Part shown: piece by piece, positions 21,145 through 31,706 of the stretch | How the letters are laid out: each line of letters opens with the position of its first letter | How positions within the stretch are numbered: the stretch's first letter is position 1 | From: Actinomortierella ambigua | Taxonomy: Eukaryota > Mortierellomycota > Mortierellomycetes > Mortierellales > Mortierellaceae | Direction: 5' to 3' | DNA length: 34,857 nt | Assembly: GCA_016098155.1 (NCBI GenBank) | Contig: JAAAJB010000371.1 | Span: 1-34,857, forward strand | Translations under genes and position numbers: made by a program | The notes under the pieces: model-generated | Database searches by the model: none | The model's input: only the letters and a program-made list of their open reading frames with translations | Told to the model about the DNA's origin: nothing

Positions 21145-22408
21145 TTGAGGCAAGCGGGGGAAGTGTGTAGAGGGAGAGTGGAGGGATTGGTTTTCTTTGG
21201 AAGGGATTGTCCCTGGGAGATGAAATTGGGTTGTCTTACAGGTCTTATGGAGACAAAACAAAAAAAAAAAGTGGGCTACTACTTGAAGATTGATGGACAA
21301 AGTGGGGGGAGGGGTGAATGAGATGAAGGATGAACCAATGAAAAAGAGATTCATTCACCTGCTTACACGCTCTCTATCTTTCTTCCTTTCTCTCTCCTCT
21401 CTCTCTCTCTTCCCTCTTCTCTCTTCTCACCCTTTCATCTCACATTTATGTTTAAAAATGTGTATACTTCTTGTTTGGTATTGGACGGAAAAAGAAAAAA
21501 ATCCCTTTCTCCCGATTTTGTGTTCGAATGCTCACAATTTGTATGCAGGATGTCTGCCCGTTTGTTGCAACGACAAACAAAAACACTGAGCTTTTATGAC
21601 ACTTTTGCACTGCCGAGACGCATTTGATGAGAGAAAACTCCCCCAACGACATCATGCCAGGGCCATGCGTGCTTAAAGGTGTACGTTAAGAGCGATTGAC
21701 CCCACTTGCTCCAACGCCATGTTCGCAGCCATTCTGGAAAAGACAGGGTCTTGTGAGAAATGTTGGAAGAAAACAAAATTCTCCATTAAATGAAAATGAA
21801 ACTCCTCTGGAATGATATCCTGCTGTTCTATTCCACTCTCTCTCTCTCTCTCTTGCTCCCTGCATTCAGGCTCTCACCAGTTGTTGTTGCTGTTGCTATT
21901 TTTTTCGTTGTTGGCTTCACACAAACAAAGTAACTTCGTCTCATCTTCACAACTTCAAAATAAGGGAGAATCTCGCGAATATAAGAGTCAGTACTGACAT
22001 GTGGCACAAGTGGCAGAGGTGTGTGGTGCAATGTGCCTGTTTACTCGCGAAATCAATTGAACAACAGAGCGGAAGACAGGTGGGTGGGGGGGTGCCTTTC
22101 TTATGTGTCCAGGCAGTAATAAAAAGGAAAAGTACGTGAGTGTGGGTGTGGGTGTGAGTGTGAGTGTGTATGTGTGAGAAGAGACAGGGTATTGTCAGAA
22201 ATATCTAGAACGGCAAATCTCTGGAAGTGGTGGGAATCAACGCCTGGTTGGTATAGCAAGTTGGTCGATATTGCACGTCTGCTCCTGTGTCAAGCCCGAT
22301 TGTTTGGGTCTCCGACCAACTGAATCTGCTGGGTATTGCTGGTTGGCTTTTTCTTTTTTTTTTTTTTTTTTGTTGCGAAAGCTTAACCTTCTTTTTCAGA
22401 TGCCCCCC
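21145..22408. other. Intergenic region, kelch copy A promoter side; no gene found
   Basis: 1.26 kb between the start of kelch copy A and the stop of the RING-RRM gene on the same strand. It holds pyrimidine-rich DNA (21370-21440), a CT microsatellite (about 21838-21853), a GTGTGA-type repeat (about 22137-22177) and a T-run (about 22352-22371). The open frames are short and low-complexity. The promoter of kelch copy A should lie in the proximal few hundred bases. Confidence 0.6.
22137..22177. repeat. GTGTGA/GTGTGG minisatellite-like tract
   Basis: An imperfect run of GTGTGG and GTGTGA hexamers, purine/pyrimidine alternating on this strand. No coding potential. Confidence 0.7.
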
Positions 22409-25400
22409 TTATTTTAATCCATGAGTGGCAGTGAGGCGCTGCAGCCGAGGCATCCCATGCGTCAGATACTGTATCTTCCACAACAATGCCTCGTTCGACA
22501 GAGGGGGTGTGGTCAATGGTGGGTGCACCAAGTGCTTGGGATGTGGCAGTGTCGGCTTTGCCCAAACGCTATTCCTCGCAGGTGTGGTGGTGGTAGTGGT
22601 GGTCGTGGTGATCGTCGTTGCTGGGGTGGCTGTCGCGTGGGCTGCAGTACATGGGGGAGAAAAAGTGCGATCTCGTCCCGACAGCGACGTCATGCCCAAT
22701 CGGAGACCCGTCGTCGCCACCGAAGGTGCCATTGCGTGATGACAAGAGTGGGTGCAGTCCGTGGTAGGAGTGCCAGTAGCATCGGATACCATGGACGAAA
22801 GCATTGGTTGATATAGGGCCATCGACGACGATGACAGCGAACGAGCAGTCACAGAAGCGTAGCAAGGAGCCTGATCTGAGGGCTTTTGGGACATTCTCAA
22901 ACTTGAGGTGGTATGCGGCATAAGATGCGCTGGAGCCATATCAGGAGATAGCTCTTGATAAGCGTTGGATGTCACCGTTGCTGTTGAAGCGGGTTTGTTG
23001 TCCACGCTGGCGCTCACCATCATCTGAGGATCGTTAACAGAGGTATTGGCGTCCTCCTGCAACTTGGGTGCATTGAAGGCAGGGGGATCCACGTCTGCAT
23101 TGCATGGGCCTGTGGTACAGACGGGTGATTTCCCATTCAATTCAGTGCTACCGACGGAAACCTTCTCGGAGACGAATCCTCGACCCGGCTGCTCTATCAG
23201 AGTCAGGGCATTCATCGCAGATGTAGCATCATCCACCTCTTTCTCAGTAGTCACCTGCTCTTCTGCTCGACGTTCGCCTTGATGACAAGAAGCCAATGGA
23301 GCTGCCTCCTCGTCCCCTGCAGCGACACCCTCTTGGGAAAGCGACCTCTCCTGAACGATGGGGATCCACGTATCCAAAAGTCTATCGTCCTCATTATCGA
23401 TTATGGGCTGCAAAGGCTCATCTGGCTCTGTCATGGATGGAAGAGGTGCGAGCCATGGGATCAGATCTTCAGGGCAAGGGCACCCAGCGACCCGGAGGAT
23501 CACTGTCTTTTGCTTCTCGGTAAAGGCCGGTGTGAGAACCGCGCAACGAATCATCCGCTCCATCAAGGTAGGGTGGATAGGATGATAGTCCTTGCTCAGA
23601 TGACCACGTAGGGCCTCGACGGCTAGCTTCATTAGCTCGAAGACGTGGTCACGATGAAGCGGGATAATCAGCTCAGGACGATGCCAGGGGTACTTGCAGA
23701 CAATCGAAAGGATGTTCTCATAAGGTCTTTCGGCGCACTTGCGTGAAAAGTGGAGCTATTATCGAAATGAAAAAGAAGAAGAGTCAAGCCAAAATAAAAT
23801 ACAGATATTAGTCTCTGAGTTCAATCGACTCAGAACATTTCTGCATTGACAGCATATAGAGATGTGAATGCAAACTACCTTAAAGTTACGGCACACAAGC
23901 AAGATGGAGCTAACCTCTTCGCGGTTGATGAACGGTGGAGTCGCTGGATCGTTTGAGAATGCCATCAACCGAGACTCAGGTGGCGCTTGAAGACTGTCTT
24001 CTGGGTTTGTGTGCTGCGGTTCATGAGAATCTGAAGGTACAGTCGGCAGCTTGGATGCAGTCTGATGGTCCACATCGTGTCCTCGGTCCAGGTAGCAGAT
24101 TGCTTTATGCGATAATCCAGCGCGGCAGCCACAGCCGCCTTCCATGTGGACAACACAGACCGGCCTCTTCAGCGGCACGGGCTCGCCATCGATCCATTTG
24201 CCCGGCCATCGGGGGAAGAGCACACCAAGAAGTTCATCTTGCGTCGTCGCCACAACAGAAACAACCCTGCCTTTCAGGCCTCGGTGATTGCGTATACGTG
24301 CCACTTGAACCGCCTGCTCAGATGTCAAGGCCAACTCCACAAACGCTGTCTTTTGTGTCTTGCCAGTAGTGCGATCCATGATGATGTGAACATGCTGAGC
24401 CTGAAGATGTTCAGGTGGTGTAGGAAAGTCGGAAAAGAAGGTCGCAAGGTCCTGGAGTGAAATATCCCATGGTATCTACACAATCCAAAATCGAATCATC
24501 AGCTATTTTTAGTAACCTCTTATTCAGGAAATATGATCATGGTGATCAGCAGCACGCAGGTCTTACATTGGTTACTCGTAGAACTGCCCAATTCCACGCC
24601 TCCGAGTGGAGCGCTGTAGGGGGGATGGCCGGCGGAAGGTCGGGCAAGATGGCCCACTCGGTAGTATGCACCTCGGAACGCGGACGGTCCTCGAAGATTT
24701 GCTTCTGCAGAGGGCGAGCACCATGATAGCGATCGATAGAAGGGCGCCTCATCGATTTGGTTTCTTGACTATCCATCTCTTGACCGCGTTCAAGGGAGGA
24801 AGAAGCATCCGCCCATGGCGTAACAGATGGTCTCGATCTGGAGAGCAGCTCAGCTACAGCTTCGCTTTTGACATGCTGATCCGCTTTTGTTGTCGCCTGC
24901 AAGCCCCTGTTGTCCGAAGAACGCCAAATTTGACTACAAGTTTGACGGCGAGATAGAGGGAGACTCTGAGCAGCCTTGCCACGAGACCCGGCACTAGATG
25001 GCTCGTCCCGCGAGCAGAACAGGCAGAGGAGATTATCTGTCCCCAACAGTCTGAGTGAGCGGTTTCTCTCGTGTCGAAAACAAACCTTGCAGATGCAATG
25101 CCCACATGGGCCCAGAGGCGTTTCGGCTGCCTGTACTTGGCAAATTGGGCAGATTATAGGGGCAGTAGTGCTCTCCCTTGGAGGAGATTGGTCGTAAAAT
25201 GGGTCGTCGTCGGAAGACACAATAGATTGAGGCGAAGCAATGGCATTGAAAACTCGCCTCACCGTCGTAAAGTTGCAGACAGCATCCAGGTCTGTCATTG
25301 GATGCCAATCGGTTCTTGGATGAGAGACACCAAAAGTACCCATGGACGATCTCGTCGAGCTGGATAATGGGACGGATATTTCTTTGTTTTCATACCATGC

Positions 25401-25538
25401 GTCGCTCTCTAGACGATTGTGGGTGTCAGAGTCCCCTCTGTTCTTGGAAAGTATTGGTTGAGGGCTAGTTGTCGAGCATCGTTGAGTCGTAGAGGCTAAA
25501 TCACAGCCTCTTTGACGTGAAGAAGCAAGGGAAGCCAT
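22409..25538 (-). CDS. RING finger plus RRM protein (putative RNA-linked ubiquitin ligase)
   Basis: Exons in transcription order: 25538-24567, 24475-23879 and 23755-22409: 2916 nt, 971 aa. Both introns are phase 0. A C3HC4 RING finger is complete: C130-x2-C133, C145-x-H147, C150-x2-C153, C172-x2-C175. An RRM lies at about 318-400, starting AVLRVTNIPWDISL (RNP2-like) and continuing with HVHIIMDRTTGKTQKTAFVEL (RNP1-like strand). After it comes a conserved-looking segment around EEVSSILLVCRNFK and the YENILSIVCKYPWH helix region (about 505-545), then a low-complexity tail rich in Thr/Ala/Ser. By family knowledge RING domains recruit E2 enzymes and RRMs bind RNA; the combination recalls CNOT4, but the order, spacing and sequence differ, so I do not assign that name. 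The ATG at 25538 opens the frame. An upstream non-coding exon is possible. Confidence 0.8.
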
Positions 25539-25622
25539 GGCTGAGCTTTCTGCTGCAAGGTGACCAATGGGTGCTGTCTAACTCGCGAGGTATCAGCCAA
25601 AAGGGAAGCAAAGAGAGGAGAA

Positions 25623-26081
25623 ATGATCAGTCTAGAGAAGCAGATAGTCCTCTTGGACACGTCAGAAGCGCAAAGATCCAAATGTATTGACCCCATCGAA
25701 GGTATTAATGATCGTGCCTGGCATCAAAGATCAGAAATAGCCATTAGTGATCGTTTAGCTTGGGGAAGTGATGGGGAGCAATCAGTGCTTGAAAAAAAGA
25801 GTCGGAGTGCAGCACTGTCACAGCCACCGATGTCTCATGTTACCTGTTTTGAGCTCCAAGTAAAGCTGTACATTGATGCCGAGGAGTCTCGTGCGGAGCT
25901 TGAGAGCTCCATCGAAGGAAACAGAAGAGTCTTGGAGAGAGAGAGACTCAAGAAGCAGAACGATTGCGATATTTCACTGAGACTTTACAAATTAGAGCGG
26001 CAGAGAGAGGGCGGGTCGCGCTGCCTGTACCGTCTACTGACGAAGTGTTGTCCAGAGAGATCAAAGTGGGCGGAGAATTAA
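25623..26081 (+). CDS. Doubtful small ORF upstream of the RING-RRM gene
   Basis: A forward frame with an ATG at 25623 gives 152 aa ending TAA at 26081. The product is charged with Glu/Arg/Lys-rich helical stretches (EESRAELESSIEGNRRVLER) that could form a coiled coil, but no family is recognised. It overlaps DNA that should carry the promoter and 5' UTR of the divergent RING-RRM gene, and its reverse complement contains a plausible 5'-UTR splice donor (CAAAACAG|GTAACA, near 25847). It may be a chance frame in GA-rich DNA. Confidence 0.2.
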   Translation: MISLEKQIVLLDTSEAQRSKCIDPIEGINDRAWHQRSEIAISDRLAWGSDGEQSVLEKKSRSAALSQPPMSHVTCFELQVKLYIDAEESRAELESSIEGNRRVLERERLKKQNDCDISLRLYKLERQREGGSRCLYRLLTKCCPERSKWAEN

Positions 26082-26178
26082 CTGAGTACGTTGAGGTAGC
26101 GTACGCACGTCGCGCCGTGTGCTCTTTTCCGACTAAAGCAAAAGTGGCGCGGGGTGGTGGAGCGTGAGGACTTTGAGA

Positions 26179-26206
26179 GGAAGGAAGGAAGGAAGGAAGG
26201 AAGGAG
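26179..26206. repeat. (GGAA)n microsatellite
   Basis: Six to seven GGAA tetramers in otherwise purine-rich non-coding DNA. Confidence 0.85.
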
Positions 26207-26789
26207 GGAAGAAAAATTGAGAAATGGGAGAGGGCGGAAATAATATTCGGTGGCCCCTCAACATGGTCTTCCTTAATACGACCATCTCTCATTCCTGAGG
26301 AATTCCCCACGCATATCTATGCTTTACATTTTTTTCTTTAAATATCATCTACTATTTTCTATTGAACGTCCGAATCATTTTTATTTTTTTCTCTGAGGAT
26401 GGTCCACAAGGCTATCTACATATCCACGAGGCTCGAGTAGTAGAAGAATGATATAACGAGAAGAGCGTCAATCCTTGAATAACCGAGTCCCCACCTTGAC
26501 ACCCAAGAGTCTACCATAGCCTTTAGGTTGGTTTAGAAATGATAGATGCCCCTGGGATTAACAAAAAATGGAAAGAGACATGAACCATCTCTGCCCAGGG
26601 TAAGCCAACAGGTAACATGGGTCTCCACTTTATTAGAAGTCCTGCTTTCGCACAATAGCGTAGGGCCTGAGTGTGGGACAGAGGGGTAAACGTTGAAGAG
26701 GGGTAGAGGGGTAAATGCAAGATGAAGAAGGGAGGGATAGGGTCCAGGGTAGGGAGTGGAGTAGAACCTGTTCGAATCCATCGCAGACT
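26207..26789. other. Non-coding spacer before the decayed reading frame
   Basis: No gene recognised. The reverse-strand frame reading through 26533-26780 continues from the decayed coding sequence but becomes Pro/Tyr/Leu-rich and low-complexity (derived from GGGTAGAGGGG-like repeats at about 26698-26760), so it is probably not original coding sequence. Confidence 0.4.
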
Positions 26790-28091
26790 CGTCAGTCGTC
26801 TTCACGATAGCAGGCAAGACCTTGCCATTAATAAGAGTCCGGGTCTCACTGTTCAGCTTGGGCGCCAGTTCTGGAAAAATTTTGTTGACCTCTTTATTGA
26901 GGCTCCTTTTTCCTCCGCCATGACATTTAATATCTGTCCAACAATGTCGAGGATCTTGCATGGCTTGTCTTTACGCTGTCTGTGAGCCCCTTCCATGCAG
27001 CTCTGCACCTCAACTTTGATAATCTTGTCTCGGCCGCTGTAGAGTGGGTGAAAAACGAATGCTACCACCTTGAGACCTGATCATGAGCCGTCCGTCTTGA
27101 ACCTGTAGAGCGTCTTTAACGTATCCGGCCAAACTCTGAAGTTATTCAGTAGTGGGTTGACAGCGGCAAAGTTCCCAAAGGTAAGCTTGACATCAAATTT
27201 AGACCGGACCTATCGCTCCATGCTGTTGAAGAGGGTTGCTCTCTTGTCTTTCCGGATCCACACACAGGAGTTGAGGTGTGGATAGAAAAACCTGTTATTT
27301 GGGCGTACAATGACAGTGCCGTTCGTCAAGAAAACCCCCAGTGTTACCAGCGCGTTCCACTTCACGGTACCAATCATGACCTTGTGTGCCTCGTCGTGCC
27401 ACTCGTTGACAACGATGAAAGGCTTCTTGCCTATTGGGCGGGCGACATCGAGCTTGTGGGGATCCTCGGTAGGAGTTCGACCGAAAACTTCCACCTTGTT
27501 AACAAGTAACACCATGTCACCCGATTGGAGAAGAAGCCCTTCGAGGTTTGTAGCGAGAAATTCGCCGTTGTCAGCAAATCCCATGTGCCATATCTCGTCG
27601 CCGTTGTCGGCTAGCCTGTAGTCATCAATACAAACCAGGCCCCCGTAGCTGTGACACTTGAGTGCCGTCTCGAGTGCAATGTCCACTATGACTGGGGACT
27701 TGCGCCGCTTAATGGGCCGTACAAACGTCATGGACCCCTCCTGCATCCGTTTGCTGACTCAAGGGAAACGAAGGCCGAGAGACCTATGTCCGCTCTTGTA
27801 TTTCAGTTCGTCTGGCTTTCAAGATGTATGGTCGCTCACCTGTCGCTGGCTGATGGCTTTTATGTAACAATGCCACAAGTCCTTCTTCACACTCGGAGCG
27901 TAATAGAGTAGGTAATGGAGTAGGCGAGTAGTGAAGGCTTGATATATTAGGTGAGGGAGAACATCATGGCACTCCAGTGGCGAAACATCAACACTCGCAA
28001 CTGGCTCACACGGATCGTGGCGCTGCAGCACAACAACAATAGGATGGTTCTCACGACTGATATCTTTGCCCCGAAAGCCATGTCTCCACGT
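26790..28091 (-). pseudogene. Decayed protein-coding sequence of unknown family
   Basis: One reverse-strand frame keeps protein-like sequence from 28091 down to 26853 despite four in-frame stops: TGA at 27819-27821, TGA at 27759-27761, TAG at 27210-27212 and TGA at 27081-27083. The frame then shifts by one at an A-run (26906-26911) and continues protein-like (for example NKIFPELAPKLNSETRTL) to about 26790. The best stretch is 27746-27213, with segments such as GDMVLLVNKVEVFGRTP, KPFIVVNEWHDEAHKVMIG and VTLGVFLTNGTVIVRPNNRF. I do not recognise the family. The composition looks like a globular protein rather than a reverse transcriptase or transposase, and no catalytic motif was identified. The three TGA codons could each derive from CGA (Arg) by C-to-T change. 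The 5' and 3' ends are uncertain, and no flanking terminal repeats were found. Confidence 0.6.
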
Positions 28092-28382
28092 TCACGACTA
28101 CGCCCACCTTCTCATTCAAATAACATCCCTTTTATAGAAAATATAGTCGACGCTAATCTGGGGGTCATGCTGGCTGCATATCAAGAGAATGCGGGTATCT
28201 CATACCAGGTGTTTGAAAGCCAAACCTCTAGGTCTGTATCCACGGCACCACATTATCAGAGATTCACACAAAAGAAGCGAGCGTTCTAATGGACAGCCAC
28301 ACAGCATGTTTGTTATTTCTCTCCCTAGGAAGTGCGATAGGTTTAAATTCCTCAGTCTTCCTATGTTCAAGTAACCGGGTAT

Positions 28383-28640
28383 TTACGAAGAAGTCATTCG
28401 TCTCTCGGTGCTAGCCAAGACCGCGGCAGACTTTATTTCAATTTTGACATCTGAGCCCCGGAGCGCTGCCACGACTCGTGTTATATAAATAAAAGGTTTG
28501 CTTTGGAAGACCAAAAAAGAGGTCTCCTCGTCATTGTTGGGTTCGGACTTCACCTCAAAAAGCGCATTGGTGGACGACGACGTGGATGTGCAGATAGGAG
28601 ACGCTAAAACGAGATGCTGGAGGAAATGTGGACTCACGAA
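28383..28640 (-). pseudogene. Possible further fragment of decayed coding sequence
   Basis: A reverse-strand frame ending TAA at 28383 reads as protein-like over its last 75 residues (FEVKSEPNNDEETSFLVFQS then KPFIYITRVVAALRGSDVKI). A good acceptor-like site (CTCGTTTTAG, about 28607) precedes it, but no convincing upstream exon or ATG was found. It lies upstream of, and on the same strand as, the larger decayed frame, so it could be the N-terminal portion of the same dead gene. It could also be an unrelated relic. Confidence 0.3.
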
Positions 28641-28739
28641 AGGAGAGTCATCACAGTGAAAGGGCCAGGTGTGATTAGAAAATGTATTTCTTACACAGAT
28701 AAAAAGGAGGAGCACGAGAGGAACACGAGCACTACATTA

Positions 28740-28994
28740 ATGGAGCCCAAGCTACCAGGGGATTTGACCCAACCGTCGTTGGGCGCAAGGGTGCGATTTC
28801 CATCAATGTAATTCATACTTAGCATTGCTACATTGAGAGGAGGCCTAACAATGAAGCGTGACGACTCCACGCTAACCAGGGGATGGTGAGGTCAATTCCC
28901 AGCACCCATGGAGAATAGACATATGACGCTATAAACTGCAACAGTGCTTTGCACCTGATTACAATAAACGGACAATGGCCTTTTTCGTCTGCCA
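28740..28994. repeat. Direct repeat unit 1 (about 255 bp)
   Basis: This copy matches 29046-29303 along nearly its whole length with scattered substitutions and small indels. It starts ATGGAGCCCAAGCTACCAGG and ends in the block CCTTTTTCGTCTGCCA. It includes a short palindrome (CCCAACcgtcGTTGGG) and an AATAAA near the 3' end. The overlapping reverse frames are not credible genes. It may be a small non-autonomous element or a local duplication. Confidence 0.85.
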
Positions 28995-29045
28995 TCATTT
29001 GAATTACATCCCATTGTACAGAAAGTCCACAAAAGAGCCAAAGCG

Positions 29046-29303
29046 ATGGAACCCAAGCTACCAGGGGATTTGACCCAACCGTCGTTGGGCGCAAGGGTAC
29101 GAAGCAATCTCCATCAATACAATTCACACTTAGCATTGCTCATTGAGAGGAGGCCTAACAATGACGCGTGACGACTCCACGCTAACCAGGGGATGGCGAG
29201 GTCAATTCCCAGCACCCATGGAGAATAGACATATGACACTATAAATCGTAACAGCGCCATGTAGCGATTACAATAAACGGACAACGGCCTTTTTCGTCCG
29301 CCA
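29046..29303. repeat. Direct repeat unit 2 (about 258 bp)
   Basis: Second copy of the unit at 28740-28994, offset by 306 bp, starting ATGGAACCCAAGCTACCAGG. Differences from copy 1 include many C/T or G/A changes plus small indels (for example near 29098-29110). A 51-bp unrelated spacer separates the copies. Confidence 0.85.
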
Positions 29304-29427
29304 AGTGAAAATCATATTTCGGCCCGCAAAAGATGTTGAAAAGGATACGATGTAACAAGTGGTATATGCAGCATAGATGAAATAGAGGGGACTGATTGAG
29401 CCTTATTGGTAGCTTACCAAGGGTACT

Positions 29428-29496
29428 AATGTGAGAACCAGGTGGGAGGGGATAGGAGAGAGGATGGCCCAGTTCGCACGAATGTGAGAACCAGGT
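29428..29496. repeat. Short direct repeat of AATGTGAGAACCAGGT
   Basis: The 16-nt sequence occurs exactly at 29428-29443 and 29481-29496, 53 bp apart, just downstream of kelch copy B. It may be a target-site-like footprint or a small tandem duplication. Confidence 0.7.
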
Positions 29497-29549
29497 AAAA
29501 CCTTCCACCTCCCCCCCCCCCTGAGCGTTAGATGTGGAGGAGGGGAGGA

Positions 29550-31366
29550 TTATTTGACTTGGTCGTTGTTGTTGCCAAAGACTCCCTCGCGCTCCTTACG
29601 GGCGCCGCGCCTGATCATACAACAGATGTGGATCACCATGGCCAGAATGGCTATGGTGACCAGAGCGATGATAGCGATGACAGCAGAGAAACTAGCACCA
29701 AAACTTGCACCAGAGTCATCATTCCCCGCCCGTGGAATATCGGGCGGGGGCAAGAGATAGTCTTGAGATGGGGTGTAAGAGTCCACCCACGCATTCATGG
29801 TGATGTCAAAGATGAGGATCGAGCTATCTCTCTTGCCGGCATCGACGATAGCCAAACGGCCATCACTCAGGGCATTGGCACCTATGTATGAATAGGAAGA
29901 AACAGACAAGATCATTTAGAGTCAGTTACATATTCCTTCTGGTGTGTTCGTCGGCAATGAGACCATTGTCGTGGATCGAGAAGGGCATAAAATAGCAACG
30001 TTGTTGTTGCTGTTGTAGAGGAGAGTGGTGGCGTCTATCTTACCTCCCCAGACGAGAAAATGGTCACCGGCGACCGTGCAGGCGCTCAATACTCTGTTCT
30101 CACCCCTTGGGGCTGTACGCCAAGTCATGGTGGTGAGGTCAAGGATGGAGAGCCCTTGCTGAGTAGTGCTGGACGGGTTTTGTGCATCGATGCCACCGTA
30201 CGCGAATAACAGTGTGCCATTATCATCTGGAAGTGTAGGACAAAGATAGAGCAGGCGCAGGTTAGCTGCATAATCCACTCCACCATTCTAGTCCTCTCCT
30301 TCATCTTTCTCTCCATCATCAACACTTTACTTGTTGCAACACAATGCCAAAAAGTGGACACAACCGAGCCACTGGTCGCCTATGCAAGCATTAAAAAAAA
30401 GGAATATAAGGGTATGAGAGCATATGAAAGGACGAACAAATCGAGAACGTCTCCATCTTGATCTTTGTTGATAATGACAACCTGTACATTGGCCAAACTT
30501 ACCGGAAACTTCCAAGTCGAATCACCCGGCGTATACTCGGCCACCACACGATTCTGGTCTTGCGTCCCTCCGCCACCAACACCACGATTCTTGCCACCGA
30601 AATACAGCAAGCTCTGTCGGTGTTGCGACCACACCGCCTTTGCTCCTATCCCCCATGGCGATAGTGGAGTCTGATCCGTTGTCGTCGTCGTCGTTGCCGC
30701 CCCCAACAACACTGTCGGCAGGCTCAAGCTGATCAGCGAGTCCTCTTCGAACGAGTACATATCCATCCGGTCCTCGCCCGGACCCTTGTACCCGCCCAAC
30801 ACAAACACACGCCCTGTCGTCGGCTCCAGCACAGGGCTCAAGTCGCCCAATGTCCGCTCAATCACCGCACTCGACGCCATCCAAGTCATGGTGCCAAATT
30901 CAAACCTGGCCGCCGCCATCTTGGCGTCACTAGGACCACCCGTTGCAAGGGTCGAGTTGTTACTGTTATTGTTATTATTGTTGGCAATGGCATTGGCATT
31001 GGCATTGGCCGCGACGCTGGGAAACGCAATCAGCGTCCTACCATCCTTCGACAGGGCAACCTTCACCACAGACGTCCGGATCAAATCTGTAATCTTTGGC
31101 AAGCTCGACCAAGCAGGCGAAGAAGCCTTCCAAGGCTTGCTCAGGTCCAAGACGTGGAAATGAGATGGCGGCGCGGTGGTCGTGGTGCTCATACCAATGC
31201 TACTGTTGGTCGGCTCCGTCAAGAGATGGCCTCCAAGGATGTAGAATTTGGTCCCGTGCTTCACATAGCCTGGTTCTGCCACCGGGAGGGGTGTCTGCGC
31301 GTGGGCAAACGTGACCACACTAAAACACAGGGTCAGGGCAGACAGGACACTCGTACATCCCATCAT
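29550..31366 (-). CDS. Kelch-repeat single-pass membrane protein (copy B)
   Basis: Exons in transcription order: 31366-30503, 30379-30331 (49 nt), 30226-30044 and 29881-29550: 1428 nt, 475 aa. The start at 31366 gives a signal peptide (MMGCTSVLSALTLCFSVVTF, cleavage likely after AHA); an open stretch further upstream reads as 5' UTR. Kelch turns are visible in KFYILGGHL, VFVLGGYKG, LLYFGGKNR, LLFAYGGID and FLVWGGANA. One membrane helix (about 430-453, AVIAIIALVTIAILAMV) is followed by a short basic tail of about 20 residues, far shorter than in copy A. Poly-Asn/Ala inserts (around NANANAIANNNNNNSNNS) decorate one blade. The intron phases 0, 1 and 1 match copy A, and HCVATND spans the same junction in both. 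It probably sits at the surface or in secretory membranes; the ligand is unknown. Confidence 0.85.
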
Positions 31367-31706
31367 CCTGTAGCACTGAAAAGTCTGGTAAAGCTGTGGA
31401 CTGATTTGACGAGTGCAATGGGAATGGAGCAAATGGAATGTAAATTCAGGGAAACGCCATCGTTCATTGTCTTCAAGTGTGAACGAGAGAGGCATTTTTT
31501 TTGTCGACTCTCAAGTATCTCTTCGAACAGAAAGCGTTGTGCTCAAGAAGCAAGAAAAAACAAGTGAGAGCATCATGAACTCAAAAGAGTTTAACTCAAC
31601 TTGCTCTTTGAGTTGTGATGCTATTTATCTCTTGCTAGACCTGCAGAAAGTCGAGTGGGCAACAATGGGTAGTGTGCGATCGATGTGCGCGACACGGTTG
31701 CCTCTC
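31367..31706. other. Upstream region of kelch copy B
   Basis: 340 bp between the start of kelch copy B and the stop of the F-box gene, both on the reverse strand. It should hold the kelch B promoter and the F-box gene 3' end. No other gene or RNA was seen. Confidence 0.5.

Noticed and set aside
22409..25538. Naming the RING-RRM gene as CNOT4/NOT4
   Set aside because: The RING is not at the extreme N terminus, the spacing to the RRM is much longer and the RING sequence is not distinctive of that family.
28597..28640. Intron of about 34 nt between GTGAGT and CTCGTTTTAG on the reverse strand
   Set aside because: It is shorter than any other intron in the window and the flanking phases do not match.
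28828..29508. Reverse-strand frames across the 256-bp repeats
   Set aside because: Both repeat copies give similar short peptides, but the frames are broken differently and show no family; treated as non-coding repeat.
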